Below are positions 17,915 to 26,500 of a stretch of DNA of 64,000 nucleotides, piece by piece. This DNA comes from Hydrogeniiclostridium mannosilyticum (GTDB taxonomy: Bacteria > Bacillota > Clostridia > Oscillospirales > Acutalibacteraceae), in assembly GCF_003268275.1 (NCBI RefSeq), contig NZ_QLYR01000009.1:1-64000 (forward strand), in the 5' to 3' direction. Both the position numbers and the translations under genes were made by a program. The notes beneath the pieces are model-generated. The model saw only the letters and a program-made list of their open reading frames with translations, searched no databases and was not told the origin of the DNA. Every line of letters starts with the position of its first letter. The stretch's first letter is position 1.

Positions 17915-18009
17915 TGGTAACATTTTTACAAGATATTGCTTTTTGAAAGGGGAAAAAGAAAACAAGATCTCCAATTTTTGGATTCCATAAAGAAATTTTG
18001 CTTTAAGAA

Positions 18010-18039
18010 TTGACTTTTTTACCAGCGATGTGCTATAAT
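18010..18039 (+). promoter_or_regulatory. Promoter of the five-tRNA operon
   Basis: TTGACT at 18010-18015 and TATAAT at 18034-18039, 18 bases apart, lie 19 bases before tRNA-Gly. Confidence 0.8.
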
Positions 18040-18057
18040 AATAGCCGTCGCTAAAAT

Positions 18058-18131
18058 GCGAGTGTAGTTCAATGGTAGAACCCCAGCCTTCCAAGCTGGT
18101 CGTGTGGGTTCGATTCCCATCACTCGCTCCA
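18058..18131 (+). tRNA. tRNA-Gly(TCC)
   Basis: The acceptor GCGAGTG/CACTCGC, anticodon loop CTTCCAA and encoded CCA are visible. It is the first tRNA of the operon. Confidence 0.98.
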
Positions 18132-18142
18132 GGCTTAACTTT

Positions 18143-18219
18143 GCGCCAATAGCTCAGCTGGATAGAGCAACTGCCTTCTAAGCAGTAGGCCAGGGGTTCG
18201 AGTCCCTTTTGGCGCGCCA
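18143..18219 (+). tRNA. tRNA-Arg(TCT)
   Basis: The acceptor GCGCCAA/TTGGCGC, anticodon stem ACTGC/GCAGT with loop CTTCTAA, and encoded CCA are visible. Confidence 0.98.
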
Positions 18220-18223
18220 TATG

Positions 18224-18300
18224 GTGGATGTAGCTTAGTTGGTTAAAGCGCCAGATTGTGGCTCTGGAGACCGTGGGTTCGAGTCCCATCTTCCACCCCA
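18224..18300 (+). tRNA. tRNA-His(GTG)
   Basis: The anticodon stem CCAGA/TCTGG encloses loop TTGTGGC (anticodon GTG). A G at 18223 can serve as the G-1 that marks tRNA-His, opposite C73. The acceptor GTGGATG/CTTCCAC has a T-T mismatch at the 6-67 position. CCA is encoded. Confidence 0.96.
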
Positions 18301-18306
18301 CTTCAT

Positions 18307-18337
18307 GGCACGCGGACATGCTGTCATGTCCCGTGCC
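18307..18337 (+). other. Strong spacer hairpin inside the tRNA operon
   Basis: GGCACG plus GGACATG pair with CATGTCC plus CGTGCC around a CTGT loop, with one bulged C. No T run follows, so it is more likely a processing or attenuation element than a full terminator. Confidence 0.5.
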
Positions 18338-18346
18338 CCCTTATAT

Positions 18347-18422
18347 TGGGCTGTAGCCAAGGGGTAAGGCAACGGACTTTGACTCCGTCATTCCGTAGGT
18401 TCAAATCCTGCCAGCCCAGCCA
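18347..18422 (+). tRNA. tRNA-Gln(TTG)
   Basis: The acceptor TGGGCTG/CAGCCCA, anticodon stem ACGGA/TCCGT with loop CTTTGAC, and encoded CCA are visible. Confidence 0.98.
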
Positions 18423-18490
18423 AAGCGTCCGGATTTTCCGGGCCGCGCCGTTTTTGTCAAGCCTGGCTTGATTTTAATATATATTATTAC

Positions 18491-18566
18491 GAATCATTAG
18501 CTCAGCCGGCAGAGCACCTGACTTTTAATCAGGGTGTCCGGGGTTCGAATCCCCGATGGTTCACCA
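18491..18566 (+). tRNA. tRNA-Lys(TTT)
   Basis: The acceptor GAATCAT/ATGGTTC (one G-U pair), anticodon loop CTTTTAA and encoded CCA are visible. It is the last tRNA of the operon. Confidence 0.98.
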
Positions 18567-18570
18567 AGTT

Positions 18571-18608
18571 AAAAGCTGCATTTTGAGAGATCAAAATGCA
18601 GCTTTTTT
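18571..18608 (+). terminator. Terminator of the tRNA operon
   Basis: AAGCTGCATTTTGA pairs perfectly with TCAAAATGCAGCTT around GAGA, followed by a T run. Confidence 0.93.
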
Positions 18609-18815
18609 CGTTGTTATATCTTCTTTAAAAATATCTATTCCGTAACGGTCGCACAAAAAGAAACGACAATTTTCGATCAGAAAATTGCCATTTCCAGTGA
18701 GAAGAGAACCAAGTAAAATTGGTTGCTTTGTTCTGCGGAACAATGGATTTTCATACTAAATGATGATATAATTAAATCTAAAATATTATTATATATGGTA
18801 ATGGAGAGCTGTTTT

Positions 18816-19346
18816 GTGTTAGATAGTCAATTAAAATTGCATGTTCCTCAATACCGTGATTTATGGTATCGACAACAATTGCTAAATGACGCTGCTACCA
18901 TGGACTATAATAAGGGATATGATTTGGACTTTAGAGGATATCACAAAGATAGCGGCTGTATTGATTTTCCCGAAGAGCAATGGAAAAACTGGTACGACTG
19001 GTTCATTGGTCAAGAACCAGAACGATTTTATGCCTATATAACACGGTCACATGATGGCAAGTTTATTGGTGAGGTTAATATCCATAAAAGTGATACTGCA
19101 CTATGGCATGAAATGGGAATCATTTTAGATGCTAAATTTCGAGGGCAAGGTTATGCGGTCGAAGCATTGAAATTACTTCTAGAGTATGCCTTTGTAAACT
19201 TAAATATCGATGCTGTTCATAATAGTTTTGAAGTGAATCGGACGGCTGCTGTTCGAACACATCTTGCAGCTGGTTTTAAAGAATACAATAAAGAAAACGA
19301 TAATATTGAACTATTAATTACCAGAGAGCAGTATTTTTCCAAATAA
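18816..19346 (+). CDS. GNAT family N-acetyltransferase, AT-rich and probably acquired
   Basis: This protein of about 176 residues has the GNAT acetyl-CoA loop as FRGQGYAVEALKLLLEYAF and the downstream block EVNRTAAVRTHLAAGF. The N-terminal RDLWYRQQLLNDAATMDYN region is shared by a subgroup that acetylates small molecules, but the substrate is unknown. The frame is open from 18723. GTG 18816 is chosen because GGAGAG lies 7 bases before it; ATG 18795 and ATG 18801 are alternatives. The gene is much more AT-rich than its neighbours and lies between a tRNA operon and mobile-element debris, which suggests horizontal transfer. Confidence 0.85.
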   Translation: MLDSQLKLHVPQYRDLWYRQQLLNDAATMDYNKGYDLDFRGYHKDSGCIDFPEEQWKNWYDWFIGQEPERFYAYITRSHDGKFIGEVNIHKSDTALWHEMGIILDAKFRGQGYAVEALKLLLEYAFVNLNIDAVHNSFEVNRTAAVRTHLAAGFKEYNKENDNIELLITREQYFSK

Positions 19347-19420
19347 TCAATCTCCCTTACGTGAGTTCAACTCCCACCTCTGAAAAGCCAAAAAATCTTT
19401 TTCATGTGGTTTAGACAGAA

Positions 19421-19470
19421 ATAATCGCATAAGACAGCCGTTTTGCGGTGGTCTATGCGGTTATTTTTTT
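19421..19470. terminator. Bidirectional imperfect terminator
   Basis: ATAATCGCATAAGACAGCCG pairs imperfectly with the segment around CGGTGGTCTATGCGGTTAT across a short loop, with a T run on the plus strand. It can end the acetyltransferase transcript and that of the small minus-strand frame. Confidence 0.6.
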
Positions 19471-19641
19471 GCCTGAAAGCGCCCGGTGACTACCTTTTGA
19501 CTGCTTTTTGATTTCTTCCAGCTCCTTGACCCTGTCCATCAGGACGCGGATTTGCCGGATGGCCTCCGTAAGCTCGTCGTCATGGGCATACGCCAGACGG
19601 GTTATTGTGTCGTTATCAAGAGGGGCAATGTTATTTTCCAG
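19453..19641 (-). CDS. Small hypothetical ORF, probable mobile-element remnant
   Basis: The minus strand has a 62-codon frame reading LDNDTITRLAYAHDDEL, then IRQIRVLMDRVKELEEIKKQ, ending KKITA. It looks like a real, partly coiled-coil protein. Its only upstream initiator is CTG at 19641, placed 8 bases after GAGGTG; a TGA lies just upstream in frame. Small helical proteins of this type accompany recombinases of integrative elements, but I cannot name the family. It may be a remnant or use a CTG start. Confidence 0.4.
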   Translation of the reverse strand: MENNIAPLDNDTITRLAYAHDDELTEAIRQIRVLMDRVKELEEIKKQSKGSHRALSGKKITA

Positions 19642-19962
19642 AAGCTTTCACCTCGTTTTCTTACCCCTCTGGAAGGTTTTACCATAGCTTTATTATATCC
19701 GACGATTTATTTCCGGCTAATTTCAGTGAAATCCACAGGCAAAGAAATTCGGCTAAAGCCTTGACAAATGGAAAGTAAGCTCTTAGGGTATAAGTGTAGC
19801 GTGCTCTTCTCATCGTTAAGGCTTTGAAGGGGCGGGAGTTTTTAGAAAGTTTCCCCCATGATGGCCTCAATATGCCGGAGCTCGACAGCATGAACGGCGG
19901 CGGAAGACAGGATAGAGAAACAAACCTCTGAAAAGGGGAAATCATTTAGGGGGATAAGGTGT
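19642..19962. other. Gene-free stretch with recombination debris
   Basis: There is no complete gene. A plus-strand frame from 19800 to the stop at 19929-19931 reads LLIVKALKGREFLESFPHDG and then NMPELDSMNGGG without a start, and looks like the tail of a lost gene. TTGACA at 19761-19766 and TATAAG near 19788 are too far apart for a standard promoter. Confidence 0.35.
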
Positions 19963-22050
19963 ATGAACGACCGGATTCAAAAACTGGCGGAAATGGCGCT
20001 GCGGGATGCGCTATTTGTCAATGTAGATTATTCGGATGTTGCTCAGGCGATAATCAGCGCCCAGGGAGAGGAAGAAAAACGGAGGATCATACAGTCTGAG
20101 GCGCCGAAGCTGTACCGGATAAACGAATATACTCTCCTTACGGGGGCTTTTCCTGTTATTCAGCTTCCAACCGCCGAAAGCAAAGCCGATTTGGGCGCTG
20201 TTTTTTCAAAATACGCATTTTACGAAAACAAGCTGTTGATTCATGCCGGGAACCATAAAACGGCAGATTTTCAATATGCCGTTACGCACGGCTTCAAGGG
20301 ATATCTGGAGCGCATCCGTTCCGCCATGCAGCATTATGCGGGCGACTCTCAAAAACAGCATTTTTTGTCTGAGCTGGAGCTTGCCTGCAAAATGATTGTC
20401 GAGTGGGGGCGTTCTTTCGCGGCGGCCTGCCGCATTGCGGCTGATGAGGAGGAAAACCCGCTGCGGAAAAAAGAGCTGCTGAAGCTGGAGCAAATCTGCA
20501 GGCGTGTCCCGGAGGGGCCTGCGGAAACCTTTTATGAGGCCGTTCAGAGTTATTTCTTCTTCTTTACACTTTTTCCGGACGGCCTCGGCCGCCTGGATCA
20601 ATATTTGTACCCGTTTTATAAGAAGGATATGGCGGCAGGCCGCCTGACTCGCGAGCATGCGTTGGAGCTGGTTGAAAATCTGTTTATCCTGATCTTCAGC
20701 CACATGGGCACACAGCATGAATGGAGCGGGATCAACCATGGGGCGGTTGGAGGCTATACACAGGACGGCCGCTGCGGCCACAATGAATGTACCTCCATTA
20801 TTTTGGAGGCTGTCTGTGAGCTGCCTGTTTGGAGGCCGCAGGTTTCCTACAGGGTCACGCGAAAGACAACCTCCAGCCAGCTGCGGGAGGTTTTGGAGGC
20901 AAACATGCGCCGTCCGGATCTGGTGATGTTTCTCAATGACGACGTAATTCTCCAAAATTTTGAATATCTTGGCGTTCCTTTTTCGGATTCTGTGGAATAT
21001 ACGGCCTCGGGGTGTAATGAGACCATCCTTACCGGCTGTTCGCAAATGGGTTCGATTGAAGGCCATTTTAACCTGATGTATTCGCTGAACAGGCTTTGGG
21101 AGGCGTTGGATGGCCTCTGCCTGCCAGATTTTGAGGCGTTTTACCACCTGCTGGAAAAATACCTGAAGGAAGACCTTTCCGTTGCCATTCAGCTCTCCTA
21201 TGAAAGGGACCGAGAATGTGCGAAGGACCCGGAGATTTTAGGCTCAGTTTTTACCGACGGCTGCATCGAGCGTGCGGTTCCGGCTTCCCAGGGAGGGGCC
21301 AGGTATAATTTTTGCACCTGGTGTCTAATCGGGCTGGTGAACCTGGCCAATTCTTTGAGTGTGATTCGCCAGATGGTTTTTGATGAAAAGAAATTCTCTC
21401 TGTTAGAGCTGCGCGGCTTTATCCGTGATAATTGGGAAGGGCATGATGATGTCCTGGTGGATATTCGAAAACATGCGCATTTTTTTGGCAGCAACGACCC
21501 GCTGGGGGATGACCTGGTGAATCGGATTGCCCGCTCTGTTGTGGAAATGACCCGGGATGCAACGCCCTATCGCGGGGGCCGCTATCTCTTCGGAACGCTG
21601 ACCGGTTACGAGGTTGCGCACACCGTGCTGGGGCGGGAGACACCGGCCTCGCCCGACGGGCGGCGTAACGGGGAGCCGTTCGCCGCCTCTATTTCCTCGC
21701 TTCCGGGGACAGATAAGTCCGGGATTGTCGGTTATCTGGCCTCTGCCGCCAAGCTGGACGGGCGCTACTTGGCGTCCTCGGTGGTGGTCAACCTGACGCT
21801 GGAAAGAAGCATGGCAGACACCGGGGAAAAGCGGGAAAGGCTGCTACAGCTGCTGCTGGCATATTTCAGAATGGGCGGCGTACACCTGCAAATCAATTAC
21901 TTGTCTGCCGATGAATTACTTCAGGCGCAGCAGAACCCGGAGAAATATAAAAATCTGCGCGTTCGTGTGACTGGGTTTTCAGGCTTTTTTACCTCTTTCG
22001 ATAAGGCGCTTCAGGATGAGCTGATCCAGCGTTCGCTGCACAGGCTGTAA
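19963..22050 (+). CDS. Glycyl radical enzyme (pyruvate formate-lyase superfamily), substrate unknown
   Basis: This 695-residue protein has the C-terminal glycyl radical motif as RVTGFSGFF, with the radical glycine at about residue 671. The active-site thiyl cysteine is Cys351 in ASGCNETIL. A single Cys followed two residues later by Glu (C-N-E) is the pattern of dehydratase, decarboxylase and lyase members, not the Cys-Cys pair of pyruvate formate-lyase. It is about 100 residues shorter than the best-known members. It is oxygen-sensitive, cytoplasmic and needs the activase encoded next. No transporter, microcompartment or dehydrogenase gene is adjacent to reveal its substrate. Confidence 0.88.
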   Translation: MNDRIQKLAEMALRDALFVNVDYSDVAQAIISAQGEEEKRRIIQSEAPKLYRINEYTLLTGAFPVIQLPTAESKADLGAVFSKYAFYENKLLIHAGNHKTADFQYAVTHGFKGYLERIRSAMQHYAGDSQKQHFLSELELACKMIVEWGRSFAAACRIAADEEENPLRKKELLKLEQICRRVPEGPAETFYEAVQSYFFFFTLFPDGLGRLDQYLYPFYKKDMAAGRLTREHALELVENLFILIFSHMGTQHEWSGINHGAVGGYTQDGRCGHNECTSIILEAVCELPVWRPQVSYRVTRKTTSSQLREVLEANMRRPDLVMFLNDDVILQNFEYLGVPFSDSVEYTASGCNETILTGCSQMGSIEGHFNLMYSLNRLWEALDGLCLPDFEAFYHLLEKYLKEDLSVAIQLSYERDRECAKDPEILGSVFTDGCIERAVPASQGGARYNFCTWCLIGLVNLANSLSVIRQMVFDEKKFSLLELRGFIRDNWEGHDDVLVDIRKHAHFFGSNDPLGDDLVNRIARSVVEMTRDATPYRGGRYLFGTLTGYEVAHTVLGRETPASPDGRRNGEPFAASISSLPGTDKSGIVGYLASAAKLDGRYLASSVVVNLTLERSMADTGEKRERLLQLLLAYFRMGGVHLQINYLSADELLQAQQNPEKYKNLRVRVTGFSGFFTSFDKALQDELIQRSLHRL

Positions 22051-22070
22051 TGGCAGCGGGGGATGAAGGC

Positions 22071-22910
22071 ATGGAAAAGGGAATTATCTTTGACATTGAG
22101 CACGGCTCATTTGTAAACGGACCGGGTATTCGTACAGCAGTGTACATGAAGGGCTGTAATCTGCGCTGCCTCTGGTGCCATAACCCGGAAAGCCGGCAGC
22201 AGTCCCCGCAGCTTATGTTTTACGCCGAGAAGTGTACGGGCTGTGGAAAATGTCTGGAGGCCTGCGAAAACCGGCAGAAGGACTGTGTGCAGTGCGGAAA
22301 ATGCGCCGAAGTCTGCCCCCATGATGCACGGGTTTTATGCGGCAGGGCATATACCGTCTCGGAGGTATTGGAGGAGATTGAAAAAGACATGCCGTTTTAT
22401 CAGTTTTCCGGCGGCGGCGCCACCTTTTCCGGCGGGGAATGCCTGCTGCAGCCGGAGTTCCTTTATGCGCTGCTTCAGGGGTGCGGGGCCCGCGGAATCT
22501 CCACGGCGGTGGACACAGCCGGGTGCGTCTCCTGGAACGTGATAGAGAAAATACTTCCATTGACCGACCTGTTTTTGTATGACGTCAAATGCTTCAGCGC
22601 CTCGGTGCATAAGCGGTATACGGGGGCGGACAACCGGCTTATCCTCAGCAACCTGAAAAAACTCCTCCAGCTGAAAAAGCGGGTCTGGATTCGGATTCCC
22701 GTTATCGGCGGTGTCAATGACAGCGTAGAGGAGATGCGTAAAATTCGTGATTTTCTGCGAGATTCCGGCGGTGCAGAGCGCGTGGAGCTGCTGCCGTACC
22801 ATGATATGGGGCGGAATAAGTGTAATGCGCTGGGCATAGATTTCCACCCGTTTTCGGTACCTGAAGAGGATAAGCTGCGGGAGCTTCAGGCTGTATTTTC
22901 CCCTGAATAG
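22071..22910 (+). CDS. Glycyl radical enzyme activating enzyme (radical SAM)
   Basis: This protein of about 279 residues generates the glycyl radical on the upstream enzyme. The radical SAM cluster is CNLRCLWC (Cys29, 33, 36 counted from ATG 22071), and it has an inserted pair of ferredoxin-type clusters (CTGCGKC and CVQCGKC). The SAM-binding SGGECLLQPEF block is present. The two extra clusters are typical of activases for non-PFL glycyl radical enzymes. An alternative ATG at 22050 overlaps the upstream stop (TAATG), but ATG 22071 has GGGGGAT upstream. The genes are clearly co-transcribed. Confidence 0.92.
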   Translation: MEKGIIFDIEHGSFVNGPGIRTAVYMKGCNLRCLWCHNPESRQQSPQLMFYAEKCTGCGKCLEACENRQKDCVQCGKCAEVCPHDARVLCGRAYTVSEVLEEIEKDMPFYQFSGGGATFSGGECLLQPEFLYALLQGCGARGISTAVDTAGCVSWNVIEKILPLTDLFLYDVKCFSASVHKRYTGADNRLILSNLKKLLQLKKRVWIRIPVIGGVNDSVEEMRKIRDFLRDSGGAERVELLPYHDMGRNKCNALGIDFHPFSVPEEDKLRELQAVFSPE

Positions 22911-23039
22911 CCGCCGCGGGAACGCCCTGTGCTTCCGCAGTGGGTTTACAATATTTTTTACTACCCATTCAGGCGCCATCTTTCCGCTGGGGTAAAATAT
23001 TTTGCTTTTTAAAAAAAATTTTTTGCTTTTAAATACCGA

Positions 23040-23068
23040 TTGACTTTTTGAATAATTTGTGTTAGTTT
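23040..23068 (+). promoter_or_regulatory. Probable promoter of the cobalamin operon
   Basis: TTGACT at 23040-23045 and TAGTTT at 23063-23068 are 17 bases apart, just upstream of the riboswitch. The stretch 22911-23040 after the activase gene holds nothing else. Confidence 0.55.
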
Positions 23069-23092
23069 GTTAACGACATGTAAATAACACAT

Positions 23093-23268
23093 AAATATGG
23101 TGCCTATAGAAATATAGGAGAATTGGGAAGCAACGGTGCGAATCCGGCGCAACAGCCATTACTGTAATTGACAAAGAGAGGAACCAATGCCATTGGGACT
23201 GCTGTTCTGAGAAGGCGTTCTTCTTCGGTGAAGCCGTAAGTCATAAGCCAGGAAACCAGCCATGTTTG
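23093..23268 (+). ncRNA. Cobalamin (B12) riboswitch
   Basis: The conserved order is present: GGTGCC (23099-23104), GGGAA, then GGTGCGAATCCGGCGCAAC, a CATTACTGTAATTG region, a central stem-loop ending GAGAAGGCG, and the distal AGTCATAAGCCAGGAAACC. These match the core of adenosylcobalamin-type riboswitches (B12 box near the end). A terminator follows about 80 bases downstream, so regulation is probably premature termination when B12 is plentiful. This ties the downstream surface protein and ECF transporter to cobalamin. Confidence 0.9.
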
Positions 23269-23344
23269 TTGGAGAAAGTAAATTTCCCTGGGCAATGGGG
23301 GAAATTGGGCTTGGCGTTATGGGTGACCCATAATAGATATAGGT

Positions 23345-23378
23345 AAACCGCTTTCTCTGAAGGGAGAAAGCGGTTTTT
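23345..23378 (+). terminator. Riboswitch expression-platform terminator
   Basis: A perfect 13-bp stem (AAACCGCTTTCTC/GAGAAAGCGGTTT) is followed by T residues. It sits between the riboswitch and the first gene, 197 bases before the start codon. Confidence 0.88.
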
Positions 23379-23385
23379 CGATTTT

Positions 23386-23437
23386 TCAAGGGGATATCCC
23401 CTTGGTTGTATGTGTAACATACAACCAAGCACCTTGA
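23386..23437 (+). other. Second structured element in the cobalamin operon leader
   Basis: The 16-base palindrome AAGGGGATATCCCCTT (23388-23403) runs into a perfect 13-bp hairpin (23401-23413 with 23417-23429, loop GTA). TCAAGG 23386-23391 can also pair with CCTTGA 23432-23437. The two larger structures share bases 23401-23403. The function is unknown: a second control step, an RNA-stability element or an operator. Confidence 0.5.
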
Positions 23438-23574
23438 TAGAGAAAGCGTGCCGCGTGGGAAAAATTCCGGCGTATACGCAGGTGGTTTTATGTTTTGCAG
23501 CCGCGGGCTATGCTTTTTGTCCAATACGCGTCAGCGTTTTTATATAGAAACTACTTAAAAAGAGGAGAGTTTAG

Positions 23575-26500
23575 ATGAAAAAAATGAGGAAGGGCGCAGG
23601 CCGTATACTGGCTTTGCTGCTGTCGTTCATGGTGATTGCCGGCATGCTGCCGGAGGCAGCGCCAACGGTGCTGGCCAATGAGCACAGCGGTCAGGTCCAC
23701 GTGATTGTGGAAAATACGGCCTATACAAGCGAAACAGCCCCCTGGCAAGGGAAGCTGGTCGATGAATGGGTAGAACTGGAAGCGGGCTCTACAATGATGA
23801 GCTGCATTGTGGATGCATTGGGAGACTATTCCCAGACAGGTGCGGACAGCGGCTACATCAGTGAAGTCAATGGGCTAGAAGCATCGGACGAAAACGCCGG
23901 TACGATGAGCGGCTGGACGGGCACACTCAACGACTGGTTTGTCAATGAAGGCTTTGACGCCTTTACCGCAGCGAAGGGGACGCTTGCCGCCGGCGATGAA
24001 ATCCGCCTTATGTATAGCTGCAACGGCGGCGAGGATCTGGGCGGCAGCTGGAGCAGCACCGACAAAACCGTAAAGAGCCTGTCCTTCAGCGAGGGGGCGC
24101 TTACGCCTGCTTTTAGTAAGGACGCCCATGCCTATACCCTGACTGTCGGTGCAGATGTAACCGGCGTAATGGTGACGCCTACCGCGAGCAATAAAAACTA
24201 TCAGGTGCGCACCAGCGTGAACGGCAAAGAGTACAAGCGTACGGAATCCGTACCCGTTACAGACGGCACGGTCATCACCGTTAAATGCGGCGACCCCAGC
24301 TGGCCCAGCATGAACGACAACAGCGGCGAGGCTCAGACCTACACCGTGACCGTGAAGCAGGAAAAGGTTCAGGAGCTCCCGGTTCAGACGGTGGACCTGA
24401 AAGGCCTGCACAGCGCCCAGCTCAATTCCCTAAAGCTGTACACCTACACCGGCGGTGTGAAGGGCACGGCCGATTTGCTGGCGGATAAGTCAACAGTAGC
24501 AGATGGCTACCAGCTGCAATATGCCGCCGTCAAGCTGCCCGTGGGCGATTACTGGGTGGAAGGCTATGACGCAAATAATGATTACAACGGCGGCATGGTT
24601 GTTTCTGTGAAGGAAGATACCACAGCCATTACCATGCACCGTGCCTACGAAATTTATGCCAGCAACAGCGGCTGGGTGCAGGGCACAGATTATACCATTG
24701 ATTATCAGGTCACCGGCGCAGACGGCGTGAACCGTAAAGCAGAGATGGGGACGGCCAACTATTTGGGCAATATCCGCGCTTCCGGTTTGTTTCAGGATCT
24801 GGACACCATCAAGGTGACCCTGACCCCCATCGGCAACCGCGCGGAGGAATATGTGGCGGCTACGGTAACGAAAACCGGCGCCAATGTTACGGGCACTAAT
24901 TTGGGCATCAGCGCCAATATTCCCAAAGCGATTGCCGCTACCGTAACGGCTCCTGCCGGCTCTGAGGTCAGCATGGGTACCTTTGGCAGCTACTATTCCT
25001 ATGAATTCCTGGAGGCTGAGTCCACAAAGACGGAGGACGGCACGCTGACGGCGAGCTTCCGGCTTCCGGAAACGAGCGCGAATCATTTCCTGCGGGTGCA
25101 GCATCCCGACGGCGTTACATACTGGTCGTTTGGTAAGTGGAAGGCTGGACAAAGCTTTACCGTTACCAAGGAGGACCTGCACATTGGCGACAAAGAATTT
25201 GCCAAGGACACCGTATACCGTTTTGATAAAAACAAGTATGACCGGGCCGACATCTATTTGAATATTAACAGCAAGGGCTATATGAACATGGATGTGGGCC
25301 AGACCTTTGAGCTGAACGTGTTCCGCAACTGGATGGCGCTTGAGAATACGATTAGCAATGCACAGGTGGCCCTGCCGGATATGCACTATCAGGTGGTGGA
25401 TTTCGAGGGCCGGCCCAGCGATGTGGTAACCGTTACCCCTGATAAAAATAACAGCTCCCTGTCCACGCTGAAGGCGAATAAGGAGGGCACTGCCATAGTG
25501 CTGGTAACCTACGACGCCATGACTCATATGCAGGGCATGAGCAGCACTGGCAGCAAAGCGTTTTCCGCCATTTGGCCGGAATGCACCGGCGTATTTGTCG
25601 TATCCGTGGGCGCGGACGGTTCCGCTATTCAGACGAATATGGTTATGGATCGTATGGGAGCAACCATCTCTAAACCGGAACAGAACGACATCGATGCCGA
25701 ACACGACATTTTGTTCTATCTGGGCGACGAGGGGGCGGAGTACACCTTTACGCCGGAAAACGGATGTACGGTTACGGTAGCCCGCTCCACCGTGGAAGAT
25801 TCTGCAATGTCGTTTGACGGCTTTACTTCCGAGGGGGTTATTACCGACGCCGGGACCGGGGCAGTAACCGTGACGAACCTTACTTCCGGCCGCCACATTG
25901 TCCGGGTGGAAAAGGACGGCGTAGCGACCTATCAGGTCATTACCGCCCGGGGCGTTCGTTATGACCTGCTGGATGCGGACGGAAAGATTTTGCCTGCCAA
26001 TACAGAGTTTAAAGCCGGAGACAAGGTGAAGGTTCAGTTCCACAACCTGGTCAGCCCCAAAGAGAAATTATCCGGAGTATATAACTTCAATTTTTCCCTG
26101 AGCTATCAAGGGGAGGACGATTCTTCTTTCACCAGCAATCCGGGCAGTGCTTTCGGTGTCTATGACTTCAGCGGGAACCCTGAGCGCCAGCAAATTGAAA
26201 TCACCATCCCTGAAGACTGGACGGAGCTGTCCTATGATCTAACCGGGGCTATCAAGGTAGGCGGCTTCGGCGGGGCTCCAACCCACAGAGGGGTTTCTTA
26301 TACCAAGGGGATGGGCATGCAAACCGGTACCAGCACGGCTGGCGTTTTAAGCCGTCTGCCGGAGCTTTCCCTGAAGCTTGAGGGCTGGGCGGTCAATGAT
26401 GCTGAGCAAAAGATAGCGGCGATTGGTACGGTTACACTGGACTCCGAGGGAGCGATACAGGCTGCCCGCACCGCCTATGATGCCCTGACGGACGAGCAGA

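Noticed and set aside
18307-18337. A strong hairpin between tRNA-His and tRNA-Gln as a full terminator.
   Set aside because: There is no T run after it, and the downstream tRNAs have no separate promoter visible; a processing or spacer role is more likely.
19761-19793. TTGACA with TATAAG as a MerR-type promoter for the glycyl radical enzyme.
   Set aside because: The spacing is about 21-22 bases, longer than the 19-20 of MerR promoters, and it lies about 170 bases upstream of the gene.
23099-23268. A T-box or other tRNA-sensing leader in front of the surface protein.
   Set aside because: The segment order and the distal AAGCCAGGAAACC box fit a cobalamin riboswitch and no T-box core was found.
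24490-26043. A 517-codon minus-strand frame inside the surface-protein gene.
   Set aside because: It is antisense to a well-supported gene with signal peptide, domains and sortase motif; the composition is that of a shadow frame.
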